Below are positions 1 through 9,099 of a stretch of 64,000 nt of DNA, piece by piece. Origin of the DNA: CAZYJR01 sp964647905 (GTDB taxonomy: Bacteria > Desulfobacterota > DSM-4660 > Desulfatiglandales > HGW-15); contig CAZYJR010000006.1 in NCBI GenBank assembly GCA_964647905.1, positions 1-64,000 on the forward strand, written 5' to 3'. Numbering within the stretch: the stretch's first letter is position 1; each line of letters opens with the position of its first letter. The notes under the pieces were generated by a model. It made no database searches and was not told the origin of the DNA. It worked only from the letters and a program-made list of their open reading frames with translations. Position numbers and translations under genes: made by a program.

Positions 1-871
1 CTGCCCCGAGCAAGGGAGACCGCCTCCACACATCCAGCCTTCGACCTAACATTTTTTCCAGATTCAGTATGCTGTCCTTGTAGTATTCAGCGATGCGAAG
101 CGCCAAGCGCGGATCCAGATCCGGCATTTCAGTGCCGAAAGCCATTCTGTCACGAAGAGCCAGGATTCGCCTCTTCACTCCACCTGGAGTCAACTCTTGG
201 AAAAGTCTCTTGCCGGGAAAATCCGCGTAGAAAAGACTGTGAGCTCGAGATTTGAGCCATCGTGAGCGGTTTGCCTCCCCTATGCTCCCATCAAAAGACT
301 CGGAAAGACCCAAAAAATATCCTATCCCTTCAAGGACTGAGGGATCTTGTATCATCTCCTCGAAAATCACAACATGGGTCCGATCTCTGCTGAATAAATC
401 GTATATCTTTGCCAAGTGGTCATCGTAACGTCCGATACTGAAGTAATTCAGTGCGCCCTTTTCCAATTTCCAGAACCGCTTTCCATTTGCATCTCTTTCA
501 AAAGCTTCGCCAAGGCTGAGATCTTCTTTGGACTTCCGTACATTCATCCAGTAATGTGACAGAGCTCGGTCCAGTGGATTCCGAAAGGAGAGAAGAATCT
601 TTACTCCGGGCAAGCTTGAATGAATACGCTGCAGACACTCAGGACAACAGAAGTAAAGAGGAGTAGCTTCACCCACTATCTTTCTACCCCTGTGCTCAAT
701 GAATTGCTCCCTGTACCACTCCAAGCCCCGTGCCCACAAATCTTCATTGAAGAAAAACCAAAGTTCTTTCTTTTCCGGGATGAAAACCTCGGGGTGTTCT
801 CTTAGCTTCAAAAACAGAGCAGTAGTACCACACCTAGGTGCTCCAGCCAGCAGCATATTGGGCAAAGGCAT
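1..871 (-). CDS. Sulfotransferase family protein (3' part cut by window edge)
   Basis: An open frame starts at an ATG at 871 and runs off the left edge without a stop (290 codons visible). Residues 10-19 read GAPRCGTTAL, the loop that binds the 5'-phosphosulfate of PAPS in sulfotransferases. Residues 96-107 (FRNPLDRALSHY) match the 3'-phosphate-binding segment with its Arg and Ser. By family knowledge the enzyme moves sulfate from PAPS to a hydroxyl or amine, and here probably modifies the surface glycan made by this locus. It starts 5 bases after the stop of the asparagine-synthase-like gene, so it is the last visible gene of the operon. Base composition looks more AT-rich than the genes around 4-20 kb. 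The acceptor is unknown and the C-terminus is not visible. Confidence 0.85.
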   Translation of the reverse strand, partial: MPLPNMLLAGAPRCGTTALFLKLREHPEVFIPEKKELWFFFNEDLWARGLEWYREQFIEHRGRKIVGEATPLYFCCPECLQRIHSSLPGVKILLSFRNPLDRALSHYWMNVRKSKEDLSLGEAFERDANGKRFWKLEKGALNYFSIGRYDDHLAKIYDLFSRDRTHVVIFEEMIQDPSVLEGIGYFLGLSESFDGSIGEANRSRWLKSRAHSLFYADFPGKRLFQELTPGGVKRRILALRDRMAFGTEMPDLDPRLALRIAEYYKDSILNLEKMLGRRLDVWRRSPLLGA

Positions 872-876
872 AACGC

Positions 877-2481
877 TTAGATTAGCTCTGGAAAAAGGTT
901 TTCATCTATCCAATGTTTTGCGTATACAGCAAGAGGGCTCTTATGTGTTCTTGCCAGCTCAAGAAACTCCTTATAAGATACTTGTGCAAACAAGTTACCG
1001 TACTGACTGAAATAATCAAGACGTTCGTAATAAGTTTTTGATGCTCTAGACCCCAAAAACAACTTTACAATGTGTCCTATGTACTGAATGATGATCCATT
1101 TGCCCGGCCAGCGTGATAACATAGGTCTGAATTTTCTAAATACGCCGTAGTAATCCATACGCTCTACATACTCAACGAACAGCCTTCTCCTCTTCTTAAG
1201 ACTTACTGGCACACATCGCCAGAAATGCAGATAATCGCTTTCCCACAGGGGCAACTCCCAGTTCAGCCCAAGAAAATCATAGTTACGCTGGCCGTTGACG
1301 ACTCGCTTTGTTTGACGTTCCTGCCATTCCCACAGTTCATACTGCCTTGCAAACTCCTGCTCGTTGTCGATTACTAACAACGTGTGCTCTCGGAGCAATT
1401 CTGTTATACAGGATCTGATATCTTCGAGATTTTTAGGTCTTAAAAGATCATTGCGATGGTAGTAGTGTTTTGCAATTATTCTATCCAACAGGATCGCATG
1501 GCTCCATTCGCCTTTTACCTCAGGAATGTGTGCCCCTGCAATAAAGTCACCACTTTGTCCATTGATAATCACATCCCCGGGTCTCACCCGCCCTGATCTC
1601 ATCAGCTTTTTCAAAGCGCACTGCTGGTTTAAATTTGGAACTACATGCAAGCCATCAGCGAACTCCCAATAGCGCCTTCTCTCCTCTGAGAAAAAGTACT
1701 CACGCGCTTCTTGATGAGTGTCAGGCACAAAAACCCAGGGGACACCAACTAGGTCGGCCACCCGTCTTGCTGCAGCAGCTTCTCTGTTTCCAGGCACACC
1801 CCATGAGAATGCACGCAAACGCTCGCAGCAGTGCTGTTTGAGCTTGCAAAGGACGAGTCGTGAATCCAAACCACCCGAGAGTGGGACCCACACTGACTTG
1901 CCGGCTACTTGCTCTGAAATCCTCTTGAATATTATATCGGTCCTTCGGTTTACTTCCTCAACAAGTTCGTCTCCAGAGGCATCATACGTTTCTTGACTAT
2001 AAAAAATAAAATAATGTGCACGATAAAGCTTTTGTTGCGTGTCCAGGTGGTTCCAAACAACCATCTCTCCGGCCTGAAGCTGATACAGATACTCAAAAAG
2101 GGTTCGCCGCCCCGTCACGTACCCCGCCATCCGGAATTCCAAAAGGGAAAGATCGTCGAGCTCACCTAGTCGCCGTGCCTCCTTCAATGCCCTGGCGGAA
2201 TTGGAGACCTGGAAACGGCTCCCCTCATGGTAGTAGAAGACCGGATAGCTCCTGATCTTGTCCACGGCCGCGATAACTCGAGGCCCTTGCTCGATAATGA
2301 ATGCAAAATTACCGTACAGGTCGGCCAACTTCTCCTTCAGCTCCTCCAAACCGACATCCGGGCGATCCTCGAGGAACGAGGCGAATCTCCTAACGGCCCC
2401 CTCGGAGCCTATGTACCAGCACTCCAGGAAATCATTGCCAAAATGATTCCATCTGTATAATTTATCGACAAGAACACTCAT
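877..2481 (-). CDS. Asparagine-synthase-like ATP-dependent amidotransferase lacking the glutaminase Cys
   Basis: The protein has 534 residues. The C-terminal synthetase half carries the PP-loop SGGLDS (about residues 202-207), which adenylates a carboxylate before amide formation. The N-terminal third resembles the class II glutaminase fold (GNFAFIIEQG near 57-66), but the protein begins MSVLVDK and has no Cys at position 2, the catalytic nucleophile of AsnB. It therefore probably cannot hydrolyse glutamine itself. Homologues of this kind occur in surface-polysaccharide clusters, where they may amidate a uronic acid or nonulosonate; that role is inference. It lies 5 bases ahead of the sulfotransferase. 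Bases 877-about 2050 look AT-richer than 2100-2481, suggesting a mosaic gene. Confidence 0.8.
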   Translation of the reverse strand: MSVLVDKLYRWNHFGNDFLECWYIGSEGAVRRFASFLEDRPDVGLEELKEKLADLYGNFAFIIEQGPRVIAAVDKIRSYPVFYYHEGSRFQVSNSARALKEARRLGELDDLSLLEFRMAGYVTGRRTLFEYLYQLQAGEMVVWNHLDTQQKLYRAHYFIFYSQETYDASGDELVEEVNRRTDIIFKRISEQVAGKSVWVPLSGGLDSRLVLCKLKQHCCERLRAFSWGVPGNREAAAARRVADLVGVPWVFVPDTHQEAREYFFSEERRRYWEFADGLHVVPNLNQQCALKKLMRSGRVRPGDVIINGQSGDFIAGAHIPEVKGEWSHAILLDRIIAKHYYHRNDLLRPKNLEDIRSCITELLREHTLLVIDNEQEFARQYELWEWQERQTKRVVNGQRNYDFLGLNWELPLWESDYLHFWRCVPVSLKKRRRLFVEYVERMDYYGVFRKFRPMLSRWPGKWIIIQYIGHIVKLFLGSRASKTYYERLDYFSQYGNLFAQVSYKEFLELARTHKSPLAVYAKHWIDENLFPELI

Positions 2482-2543
2482 GATGAGACCATCTCATTAG
2501 GATCAGAGCCGCCCATGGGGCACGGGAGAAGGGAAGAAGAGGC

Positions 2544-3842
2544 ATGCTTGTAATCGTGAGCGACCTTCACTTCGTCGACGGGACCGCGGGCGAGCACAAT
2601 GTGCCCGTGGACGCCTTCCAGATCTTCGTCGAGGACATCCGGCGGTCGGCCGAGCGGCTGAGGAGCGAAGGCAGACCCATCGACGAGATCAAGATCCTCT
2701 TCCTGGGCGACATATTCGACATCCTCAGGACCGAGCAGTGGTTCCCCGCACCTGTGAGCGAGAGGCCCTGGGGGAGCAACAAGCGCGGGATCGAGGAGCG
2801 GGCCGGGCGGATCCTGGATGACATCATAGCCAAGAACCGGGCGGTGTTCGATCTCCTGGGCGGGAGTCTCAAGGAGGAGATGGGCCTCCATGTGGAGCCC
2901 GAGAGGATCTACATCCCCGGCAACCATGACCGCCTCTGCAACCGGTACCCCTCCCTGAGAAAGAAAGCCTGCAAACACTTGGGGGCCCCCGTTCTAGAGG
3001 ACCCCCTTCCCTATTCCTTTCAGGACCCCGCCTACGGAGTCTTCTGCCGCCACGGCCACGAGTACGACCCGTTCAACTATGAAGGCGGCCTCTCATACGA
3101 TCACCGGGACTACATGCGGGTTCCCATCGGAGATCCCATCACCACCGAGCTGGTGGCCAAGCTGCCCTGGTTGATCATGCGGAACCCGGCTGTAGGCAAA
3201 TTGCCCCCCAAAGAGAGGCAGAGGTTAAGGAAGAACCTCGAGGAGATCGAAAACGTACGGCCCTTTTCCGCCACCCTGGAATGGCTCCTCTACCAGGTCA
3301 AGAGCAACCTCTCGATCAGGGAGGCCATAGAGGACTCGGTCGATCAAGCGATCCGGGAGTTCAACAAGCTCCCCTTCGTCAAGAAGTGGTACGAGCGACA
3401 CGACAAGTGGCTGGAGTTCTCGGACGAGGCGGACAAGATCCAGGCCTTCCTGTATCTCCTGGAGAAATTCAAGGTGTTCTCCTTCGAGAGGTGGATGCCC
3501 CTCCTCGAGAGGCTCAAGGCCCGCTTTGCCGGCGAAGGGCACCTGGAGGCCGCGGAAAAGGAGTACGAGCACCTGGACAACCGGATCCGCTACGTGGTCT
3601 ACGGGCACACCCATCAGCCCTGCCAGGTGCCCGTCCGTCTGGTCCGGAAGGACTCCCCGCCCCCGATGCAGCACGTCTACCTCAACACCGGCACCTGGCG
3701 GGCCCGCTACCACAAGTGCCGCCGGGGGCTCGGGTTCATCGGATGGAAGAACCTCACCTACCTGGTCTTCTACTCCAAGGAGGAGAGGCGGGGGGAGTTT
3801 CCTGCATTCGAGACGTGGAGCGGGACCCTCAAGACCATCTGA
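2544..3842 (+). CDS. Calcineurin-like metallophosphoesterase
   Basis: The protein has 432 residues and the full set of metal-binding motifs of the metallophosphoesterase superfamily: D7-L-H9 near the start, GDIFD at 55-59, GNHD at 126-129, a HGHEYD segment near 174 and GHTH near 353. These bind two metal ions that hydrolyse a phosphate ester. It is longer than UDP-2,3-diacylglucosamine hydrolase (about 240 residues) because of a helical, charged insertion in the middle, so LpxH is not a safe call. No signal peptide is seen, so it is probably cytoplasmic. It is the only plus-strand gene in the first 27 kb, sits divergent to the asparagine-synthase-like gene across a 62-base gap, and seems unrelated to the glycan operon. 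The substrate is unknown. Confidence 0.85.
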   Translation: MLVIVSDLHFVDGTAGEHNVPVDAFQIFVEDIRRSAERLRSEGRPIDEIKILFLGDIFDILRTEQWFPAPVSERPWGSNKRGIEERAGRILDDIIAKNRAVFDLLGGSLKEEMGLHVEPERIYIPGNHDRLCNRYPSLRKKACKHLGAPVLEDPLPYSFQDPAYGVFCRHGHEYDPFNYEGGLSYDHRDYMRVPIGDPITTELVAKLPWLIMRNPAVGKLPPKERQRLRKNLEEIENVRPFSATLEWLLYQVKSNLSIREAIEDSVDQAIREFNKLPFVKKWYERHDKWLEFSDEADKIQAFLYLLEKFKVFSFERWMPLLERLKARFAGEGHLEAAEKEYEHLDNRIRYVVYGHTHQPCQVPVRLVRKDSPPPMQHVYLNTGTWRARYHKCRRGLGFIGWKNLTYLVFYSKEERRGEFPAFETWSGTLKTI

Positions 3843-4140
3843 TGGATCCCCCCTGCCAATGCGGTTATCATCCATAAGCGGCGTCCCATGGAGCCCCTCT
3901 GGAAAGCCTCATCTCGGGCTCCGGGTGGGACAGGCCGGCAGGAAGGTCGTCGCCTCCCTGCCGGGAAAGGGCGGCTTGTCGTATCTTACCCAGCTTGTTT
4001 GAAGATCCGAGTGAGTCAGGGCAAGCACGGGACGTCTTTTCCCACTTGACAGGTCCCCGTATAAGGAAACGGAATGCCAACAATACCGGCTGGTTCAATG
4101 TTCATCCCAAACCCCGTCCTCTTCGTTATCCCATTCGAAT
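3843..4140. other. Convergent intergenic gap with one GC hairpin
   Basis: This is a 298-base gap between convergent genes. I see no supported gene. A hairpin with 8-bp arms (CCGGCAGG / CCTGCCGG, 3935-3964) could help end transcription, but no T-run follows it, so it is not a clear intrinsic terminator. Confidence 0.3.
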
Positions 4141-5955
4141 TTACCCACCCGCCCCGGTCTGGAGCGACAAGACGCGCGAGTACCACTCCGCATTGTGGGC
4201 CAGGCGGTCATGCGGGCCCTGCTCCCTTACCCTGCCCCGGTCGAGGACCACGATGTTGTCGGCCCGGCGGATGGTGGAGAGTCGGTGGGCGATGACCACG
4301 ATGGTCACCCCCCCCTGTTTGCGAAGCTCCTGGATGGTCTCCTGGATGCCCATCTCCTTTTCGGAGTCAAGAGCGCTGGTCGCCTCATCGAGGACGAGCA
4401 CCGGGGCCCCCTGGAGAAGGGCCCGGGCAAGCGAGAGCCTCTGCTTCTGGCCCCCTGAAAGGCGTGCGCCCCGCTCGCCCAGGAGTGTATTCCATCCCCT
4501 GGGGAGGTCCTCCGCGAACTCGGTGACCATGGCCCGGTCCATGGCGGCCCGGATCTCCTGATCCGAGGTCTCGGGCCGAGTAAAGGCGATGTTGTTTCTG
4601 AGGGTATCGTTGAAGACAAAGGCATCCTGGGAAACGAAGGCGACCCCCCTTCGGGTGGAGCCGAGGTCATAATCGGACAGCTGGATCCCGTCAAGGAGTA
4701 TGCGCCCCTCCTGGGGCGTTCTCAAGCCGACCAGAAGGTCCACCAGGGTGGTCTTCCCCGCCCCGGAGGGCCCGACCAGGGCGGTCATCCTGCCGGCCGG
4801 GATCAGGAAGTCCACGTTCTCCAGGGCCGGGCGGGCTTGGCCCGGATAGGTGAAGGTGACTCCTTCAAAGCGGATCCCCCGGCTGAGCCCCTCGAAGGCA
4901 ATGCCGCCGCCTCTCTCCTCCCGGACCGCTGTCATGTCCTTGAGGCCTCTCAATACCGCCGCCATGCTCCCGGAGGTGGCGAGGAAGGTCTGTCTGGAGC
5001 GGAGTACCTCCTTGCTTATGGGAAGCAGCCTCAAGAGAATCAGCATGAAGAGCCCCACCTGAGCCAGGGTCAGGGAAAACACCTCGATCGAGAAGTAGAG
5101 GATCGCGAGCCCGCCCAGGACCACGATGGGCTCGAGGATCAAATCGATCCTGGCATTGAGCCTGGCCAGCCGAAAGTTGTAATCCCGCACCTCGAGGGAG
5201 CTCTTATCAACACGCTCTATTTCCCGCTCCTCGGTCGCCGTCAGCTTAATGAGCCTGAAGGCCGAGAGGCGCTCGACCAAATCGAATGAAAACGCCTGGT
5301 TGACGTCCGTCGTCTGGAGGCTTAGCCGTCTTGTGTGGCGCACGTGATAGTTCACGAGCAGGGCGGCGCCGCCGAGAATGAGGACGGCAAGCAGCGTCAT
5401 GGGAGCCGAGATCCAAACAAGGACTACGATATAACCGCCCACCACAACACAATTGGCCGATAGTGAGAACAGGCTCTGCATGTGGCCCATCGCCCGTTGA
5501 GCCTCCGTAGTGGCCAAGTTCACTATGTGGCCGCTCTTGAAGGTATCCAGTGCGCTGTAGGCGGACTCCATGCATCTCTTGAACAAATCGGTCCTTATGG
5601 AATGGACCACCTCCTGAGAGAGCCAGGCGGTGTAGGTCTGCCTGGCATAAACCACCACCACCCGGGACATCAGGAGCAACAAAAGTACCAGAATCAAGCC
5701 GAAAAGGGTCACCTCCAAGTCCAGCATCCCAAAGAAAGCCACCAGGGCCTTCCAAAGCCTGGAGCCTTCGGCCAAGGCGCCTGCGTCCCCTCCGCTTTCA
5801 ACGAACTCCAGCAGCGGCAAGAACATGGCCATCCCGAACCCTTCCAGCACGCCGGCCGAGAGGGTCAGGAACAGGAAAAGGCCTATTCGTTTACGATTGA
5901 GGCCGAAGCTTCTTGCGGCGAAAATATTGTCGGTTATCCAATGATGTAATTTCAA
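4141..5955 (-). CDS. ABC exporter half-transporter (MsbA/PglK type), glycan or lipid flippase candidate
   Basis: The 604-residue protein has fused domains. About six hydrophobic segments form the first 330 residues, followed by a complete nucleotide-binding domain with Walker A GPSGAGKTT, signature LSGGQKQR, Walker B VLVLDEATSALD and the switch His in VIAHRLST. This is the type IV exporter layout of MsbA and PglK, which work as homodimers in the inner membrane and flip lipid-linked substrates. Its place inside a nonulosonate/glycan locus suggests export of the finished lipid-linked glycan; that is inference. It is separated from the next upstream gene (5999..7642) by 43 bases. It could also be a peptide or lipid exporter. 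Confidence 0.87.
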   Translation of the reverse strand: MKLHHWITDNIFAARSFGLNRKRIGLFLFLTLSAGVLEGFGMAMFLPLLEFVESGGDAGALAEGSRLWKALVAFFGMLDLEVTLFGLILVLLLLLMSRVVVVYARQTYTAWLSQEVVHSIRTDLFKRCMESAYSALDTFKSGHIVNLATTEAQRAMGHMQSLFSLSANCVVVGGYIVVLVWISAPMTLLAVLILGGAALLVNYHVRHTRRLSLQTTDVNQAFSFDLVERLSAFRLIKLTATEEREIERVDKSSLEVRDYNFRLARLNARIDLILEPIVVLGGLAILYFSIEVFSLTLAQVGLFMLILLRLLPISKEVLRSRQTFLATSGSMAAVLRGLKDMTAVREERGGGIAFEGLSRGIRFEGVTFTYPGQARPALENVDFLIPAGRMTALVGPSGAGKTTLVDLLVGLRTPQEGRILLDGIQLSDYDLGSTRRGVAFVSQDAFVFNDTLRNNIAFTRPETSDQEIRAAMDRAMVTEFAEDLPRGWNTLLGERGARLSGGQKQRLSLARALLQGAPVLVLDEATSALDSEKEMGIQETIQELRKQGGVTIVVIAHRLSTIRRADNIVVLDRGRVREQGPHDRLAHNAEWYSRVLSLQTGAGG

Positions 5956-5998
5956 TTGTCAGCGGTCCTACAGCAAAAAGGCGTACTGAGCACACATC

Positions 5999-7642
5999 TC
6001 ATATTGAAGTGGATCTACTGCTTATGTTTGTTTTTGAGGAAGGAAACATAATTTGGTATACATATGACATATCTAAAGGCAGCCTCGGAGATTCAAAGGC
6101 CTTCTTGAGTATGTTAGAATCATACTGTATGCGGTCGTTATTGTCAAACCAGGCCGGAACCATCTCGCAGCGCTTCTTGAGTAAGGAGTATGCCTCTTGG
6201 TTCCACGGCGTGTTCTTAATGTCCAAAACGACAACCGGCCTATTAAGACATAGGGCGTAGCCGAATGTCGTTGAAGATACACAACCGAACATATATGCAT
6301 CCCCCTCGCGCCAAACTTCTTCAAAGGGCTCCACCAGGATATCATTGCATACGGAGTCGAATACGCCCTCGGCTTCATCTCTGCGCTCCGGGTGCATCTT
6401 GTATATCACTTTGAACCCGCAGCTCCTGAGTTCTTCGGCCAGGCGCAGCTCGAGGTCGAGCTGGTAGTAGAACCAATCGCCCGGATATCCGAAGTAGCGG
6501 GATACGTTCATCGGGTACCCCATCAGCATGATCGATCTCACCTCTTCCCCCGCGGGCGAGCCGGCCGCCGCCTCGCACAACTCGGCATACACTTTCGTAT
6601 CGGCCGAAGCGAATTCGACCGGACACATGCCGCTGATGCCCGATCTTTCATGCTCCAGTGCGTGGAAGCGGGCTGAAGCGGGGGTAGGGCAGACGAATTC
6701 ATCGCAGTGGGCGTACTCGAGATAAGGGGAAAGCGGCTCCCACGCGTTTCCCATGTCGTTTCCGTGGTGAAACCCGATCACACGAGCCCCCGCCTGCCTC
6801 AACCCCGACGCGATCGTCTTTTGCACCGGCTTTGCCACCTCGGAAAGGAGCAGGGCCTCGGGCGCCCTGCCCGAGGCGCATGTTTCATAGATCCGACCGA
6901 GGTCCTTGAGGCGGGCGAGCCAGCAAGTCGCGAGGCCGGCCTCGTCCACACTGCACCCGAATCGCTCTCTGAACCGCCGGGCGGCGGCGGCAGCCAGCCC
7001 TCGAATGCCCTCGATCAGGCTCCTCGAGATCCCGGGATCTACCATGCGCCCGCCCCGCAGGATGGTCTGTGCATAATGATGGTCGCAGCGCCAGCCGCGC
7101 ATTCCGGCATAGTCCTTTTTGAGCCGCGACCAGCTGCCCAAGCTCCACACGGATCCGGGCCTCAAGAGAGACGAAACGCGGGACCGGGGCGGGCCCTCAT
7201 TGAATACCAAGCGCTTTAGGAGCCGCCTGCCCTCGTAGCGGAGAGAGTGTTCCCGCAGGCCGCGCGGGGCGTGCGCGGCTGAAAGAGCCTCAAAATCCGG
7301 ATGCAACAGACTCTCGGAGAGCTTTCCGGTTACCAATTCCGCTCCCGCGGAATCGCAAACCGCTTCCATGGCGCGCATGTGCAGGTGCAGCAAGAGAAAG
7401 GAAAAAAAGGAGAAATCGCCGAGCAGCAAGGCGCGGTCGCGGGCGGAGTCAAGCGCGGAGTAACACTCGTCGAAAAGCCTCAGGTGCCCGGCCCCGAGTT
7501 CGGCAAACACGGAATCCGGGATCGGGCTCCGGAATCTTTCCCGCCAATTCTCTATTCCTATCCGTTTCGCCGCAAAGATGTCGCCCGGGACCATTTGATC
7601 ACTTTGGGCCACGGCGCTCGGGAATCCCGCGAGGTCGATCAT
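5999..7642 (-). CDS. Polysaccharide-type transferase, unassigned family
   Basis: The protein has 547 residues. I do not recognise a precise family. The C-terminal half has the look of a GT-B or capsule-synthesis-type transferase: a strand-rich segment with GYPMNVSRYFGYPGDW, then the motif KMHPER, and later a YMFGCVSSTTFGYALCLNRP stretch resembling the nucleotide-sugar-side site in CDP-glycerol, polysialic and Kdo transferases. The N-terminal half is helical and unlike anything I can name. It overlaps the stop of the next upstream gene by ATGA (7639-7642), so the two are translationally coupled and probably act in sequence. A role in adding CMP-nonulosonate or another sugar to the glycan is inferred from context only. 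Confidence 0.65.
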   Translation of the reverse strand: MIDLAGFPSAVAQSDQMVPGDIFAAKRIGIENWRERFRSPIPDSVFAELGAGHLRLFDECYSALDSARDRALLLGDFSFFSFLLLHLHMRAMEAVCDSAGAELVTGKLSESLLHPDFEALSAAHAPRGLREHSLRYEGRRLLKRLVFNEGPPRSRVSSLLRPGSVWSLGSWSRLKKDYAGMRGWRCDHHYAQTILRGGRMVDPGISRSLIEGIRGLAAAAARRFRERFGCSVDEAGLATCWLARLKDLGRIYETCASGRAPEALLLSEVAKPVQKTIASGLRQAGARVIGFHHGNDMGNAWEPLSPYLEYAHCDEFVCPTPASARFHALEHERSGISGMCPVEFASADTKVYAELCEAAAGSPAGEEVRSIMLMGYPMNVSRYFGYPGDWFYYQLDLELRLAEELRSCGFKVIYKMHPERRDEAEGVFDSVCNDILVEPFEEVWREGDAYMFGCVSSTTFGYALCLNRPVVVLDIKNTPWNQEAYSLLKKRCEMVPAWFDNNDRIQYDSNILKKAFESPRLPLDMSYVYQIMFPSSKTNISSRSTSI

Positions 7643-9099
7643 CCCGCTTGGAGCGTTTCTTGAAGGGAATCGAGAATCGAAGCGAGCAGGCGGGGTCGTA
7701 TTGGTTGATTGAAATCGGTTTCACCGCAGTCCACACTGATCTCCTTCATAGCGCGCAGGAAGCGCGAGCCGTCTCGACAACGCTTGCCGGCCCCCTCTTC
7801 CCGGTTTTCGAGAACGTCTCGTATCCGATTTTCCACATCGAGCCAACTGGTGATGGTGTGTGCGTGCGGAACGATCTTGTAAATATTGTGTTTGCCGAAG
7901 GAAAGCACCGGCACCCCCATAAAGACCGCTTCAAGACCGGCCGTGCCGGTGACCGTGGCCACGAGCCCGCTATGGCGGATCACCTCCAGGCCGGGCTCCA
8001 TAATATCCAGGAGCACCACATTGGGAAGCAGGGACAAGCTCTTGTAAAACTGGTCGGGCCTGGGGCCTATGGCCGTAATATGCTCCTTGACGGCCAGAAG
8101 GACGCCCGCAGGCAGGTTTTGTGCTATGCACTGCAATGCGAATCCTTGGTGGGAAAACTCGGGCGAATCACGTGTCAGCGAGCGTTCAGGCTCGACCCCC
8201 AAGGGAAAATAGACGAAATCCCGCCCCTTGAGCCCTTCCAGCTTGGCTGTGAAAAGCCGCCGGACCTGCCTTGACTGCCGGTATATGCGCAGGTGGGCCT
8301 TCACATTGTCTCTCAGCAGGTAGCCCTTGGCCTTTTCATAGCCCTTGTACTTGTGCCAAGCGCGCCGGGCTATCTCATAGCCCGCCATGTATGCCGTACG
8401 CTTGATCCCGAAGGCCCTCAGCGCTTCCCTGCTGGATTGGATGTAGTATTGGGGCTGCTCATCCAGCGCATCGTCGCACTCGACATCCTGCAAGCGGGAA
8501 AAGGCTTGCTGAATCAGGTTGGACTCCAGGACATCATTTACGGCCCAATAATAGTAGTTCTTATGCCTGGTGGCGGTGAAGATGCGGACGGGTATTCCCC
8601 GGCCTCTTGCCACCAGAGCAAAGGCCTTGCCGGGGTTGATGACCAGGGTGATTCCCTGCTCAGAGATCACCTCCTCCAGGAAACGAACCAGCCTGACGAA
8701 TGCGTTCAATCCCCGCCAGTAGTCGCCGGACCTGGAAAAAACGGAACGCGGGAAATTGATGCCGCCCGGAGAGAACCCCAGCCCCAGGTGCCTGTCGTCC
8801 GCGAACAAGTGGGAAAACAGAAACCCGTACTGCGCCTCGAGCCCCCTTGCTTCCCGCAGGAGGAGCCCCTTGTCCTCCACATCGCTGAGTACGGTATCGT
8901 AAAGGCGATGGCAATAAGACCGGTTGAAGAGACCTGGGAAAGAGGACTCGTAAAAGCTCTTTTCCTCCCTGGTGGCGCAAACCAATGTGATTCGACTATC
9001 ATGTCGCCTCTTCAGGCCTTCGGCAATGGACGGGAACAGGCCTCTGTATTCTGAGTGCGGCACGATCGCGACGCTCTCGAAAACCCCCGACCCGCTCAT
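7639..9099 (-). CDS. Capsule-synthesis-like glycosyltransferase
   Basis: The start is taken at the ATG at 9099, which overlaps the pseI stop as ATGA (9096-9099). The longer open frame upstream is a shadow of pseI. The product has 486 residues. The C-terminal part reads FPLGVEPERSLTRDSPEF, then AVKEH, then SGLVATVTGTAGLEAVFMG. This resembles the Kdo- and sialyl-transferase-like fold of the capsule polysaccharide synthesis family (KpsC/KpsS type), where HP and SS/GT motifs contact the CMP-sugar. Position directly after the Pse synthase supports a pseudaminic-acid-type transferase, possibly acting on a flagellin or lipid acceptor. The call rests on pattern resemblance. Confidence 0.7.
   Translation of the reverse strand: MSGSGVFESVAIVPHSEYRGLFPSIAEGLKRRHDSRITLVCATREEKSFYESSFPGLFNRSYCHRLYDTVLSDVEDKGLLLREARGLEAQYGFLFSHLFADDRHLGLGFSPGGINFPRSVFSRSGDYWRGLNAFVRLVRFLEEVISEQGITLVINPGKAFALVARGRGIPVRIFTATRHKNYYYWAVNDVLESNLIQQAFSRLQDVECDDALDEQPQYYIQSSREALRAFGIKRTAYMAGYEIARRAWHKYKGYEKAKGYLLRDNVKAHLRIYRQSRQVRRLFTAKLEGLKGRDFVYFPLGVEPERSLTRDSPEFSHQGFALQCIAQNLPAGVLLAVKEHITAIGPRPDQFYKSLSLLPNVVLLDIMEPGLEVIRHSGLVATVTGTAGLEAVFMGVPVLSFGKHNIYKIVPHAHTITSWLDVENRIRDVLENREEGAGKRCRDGSRFLRAMKEISVDCGETDFNQPIRPRLLASILDSLQETLQAG

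Noticed and set aside
2544..3842. LpxH (UDP-2,3-diacylglucosamine hydrolase)
   Set aside because: The protein is nearly twice the LpxH length with a long helical insert. Only the metallophosphoesterase fold is supported.
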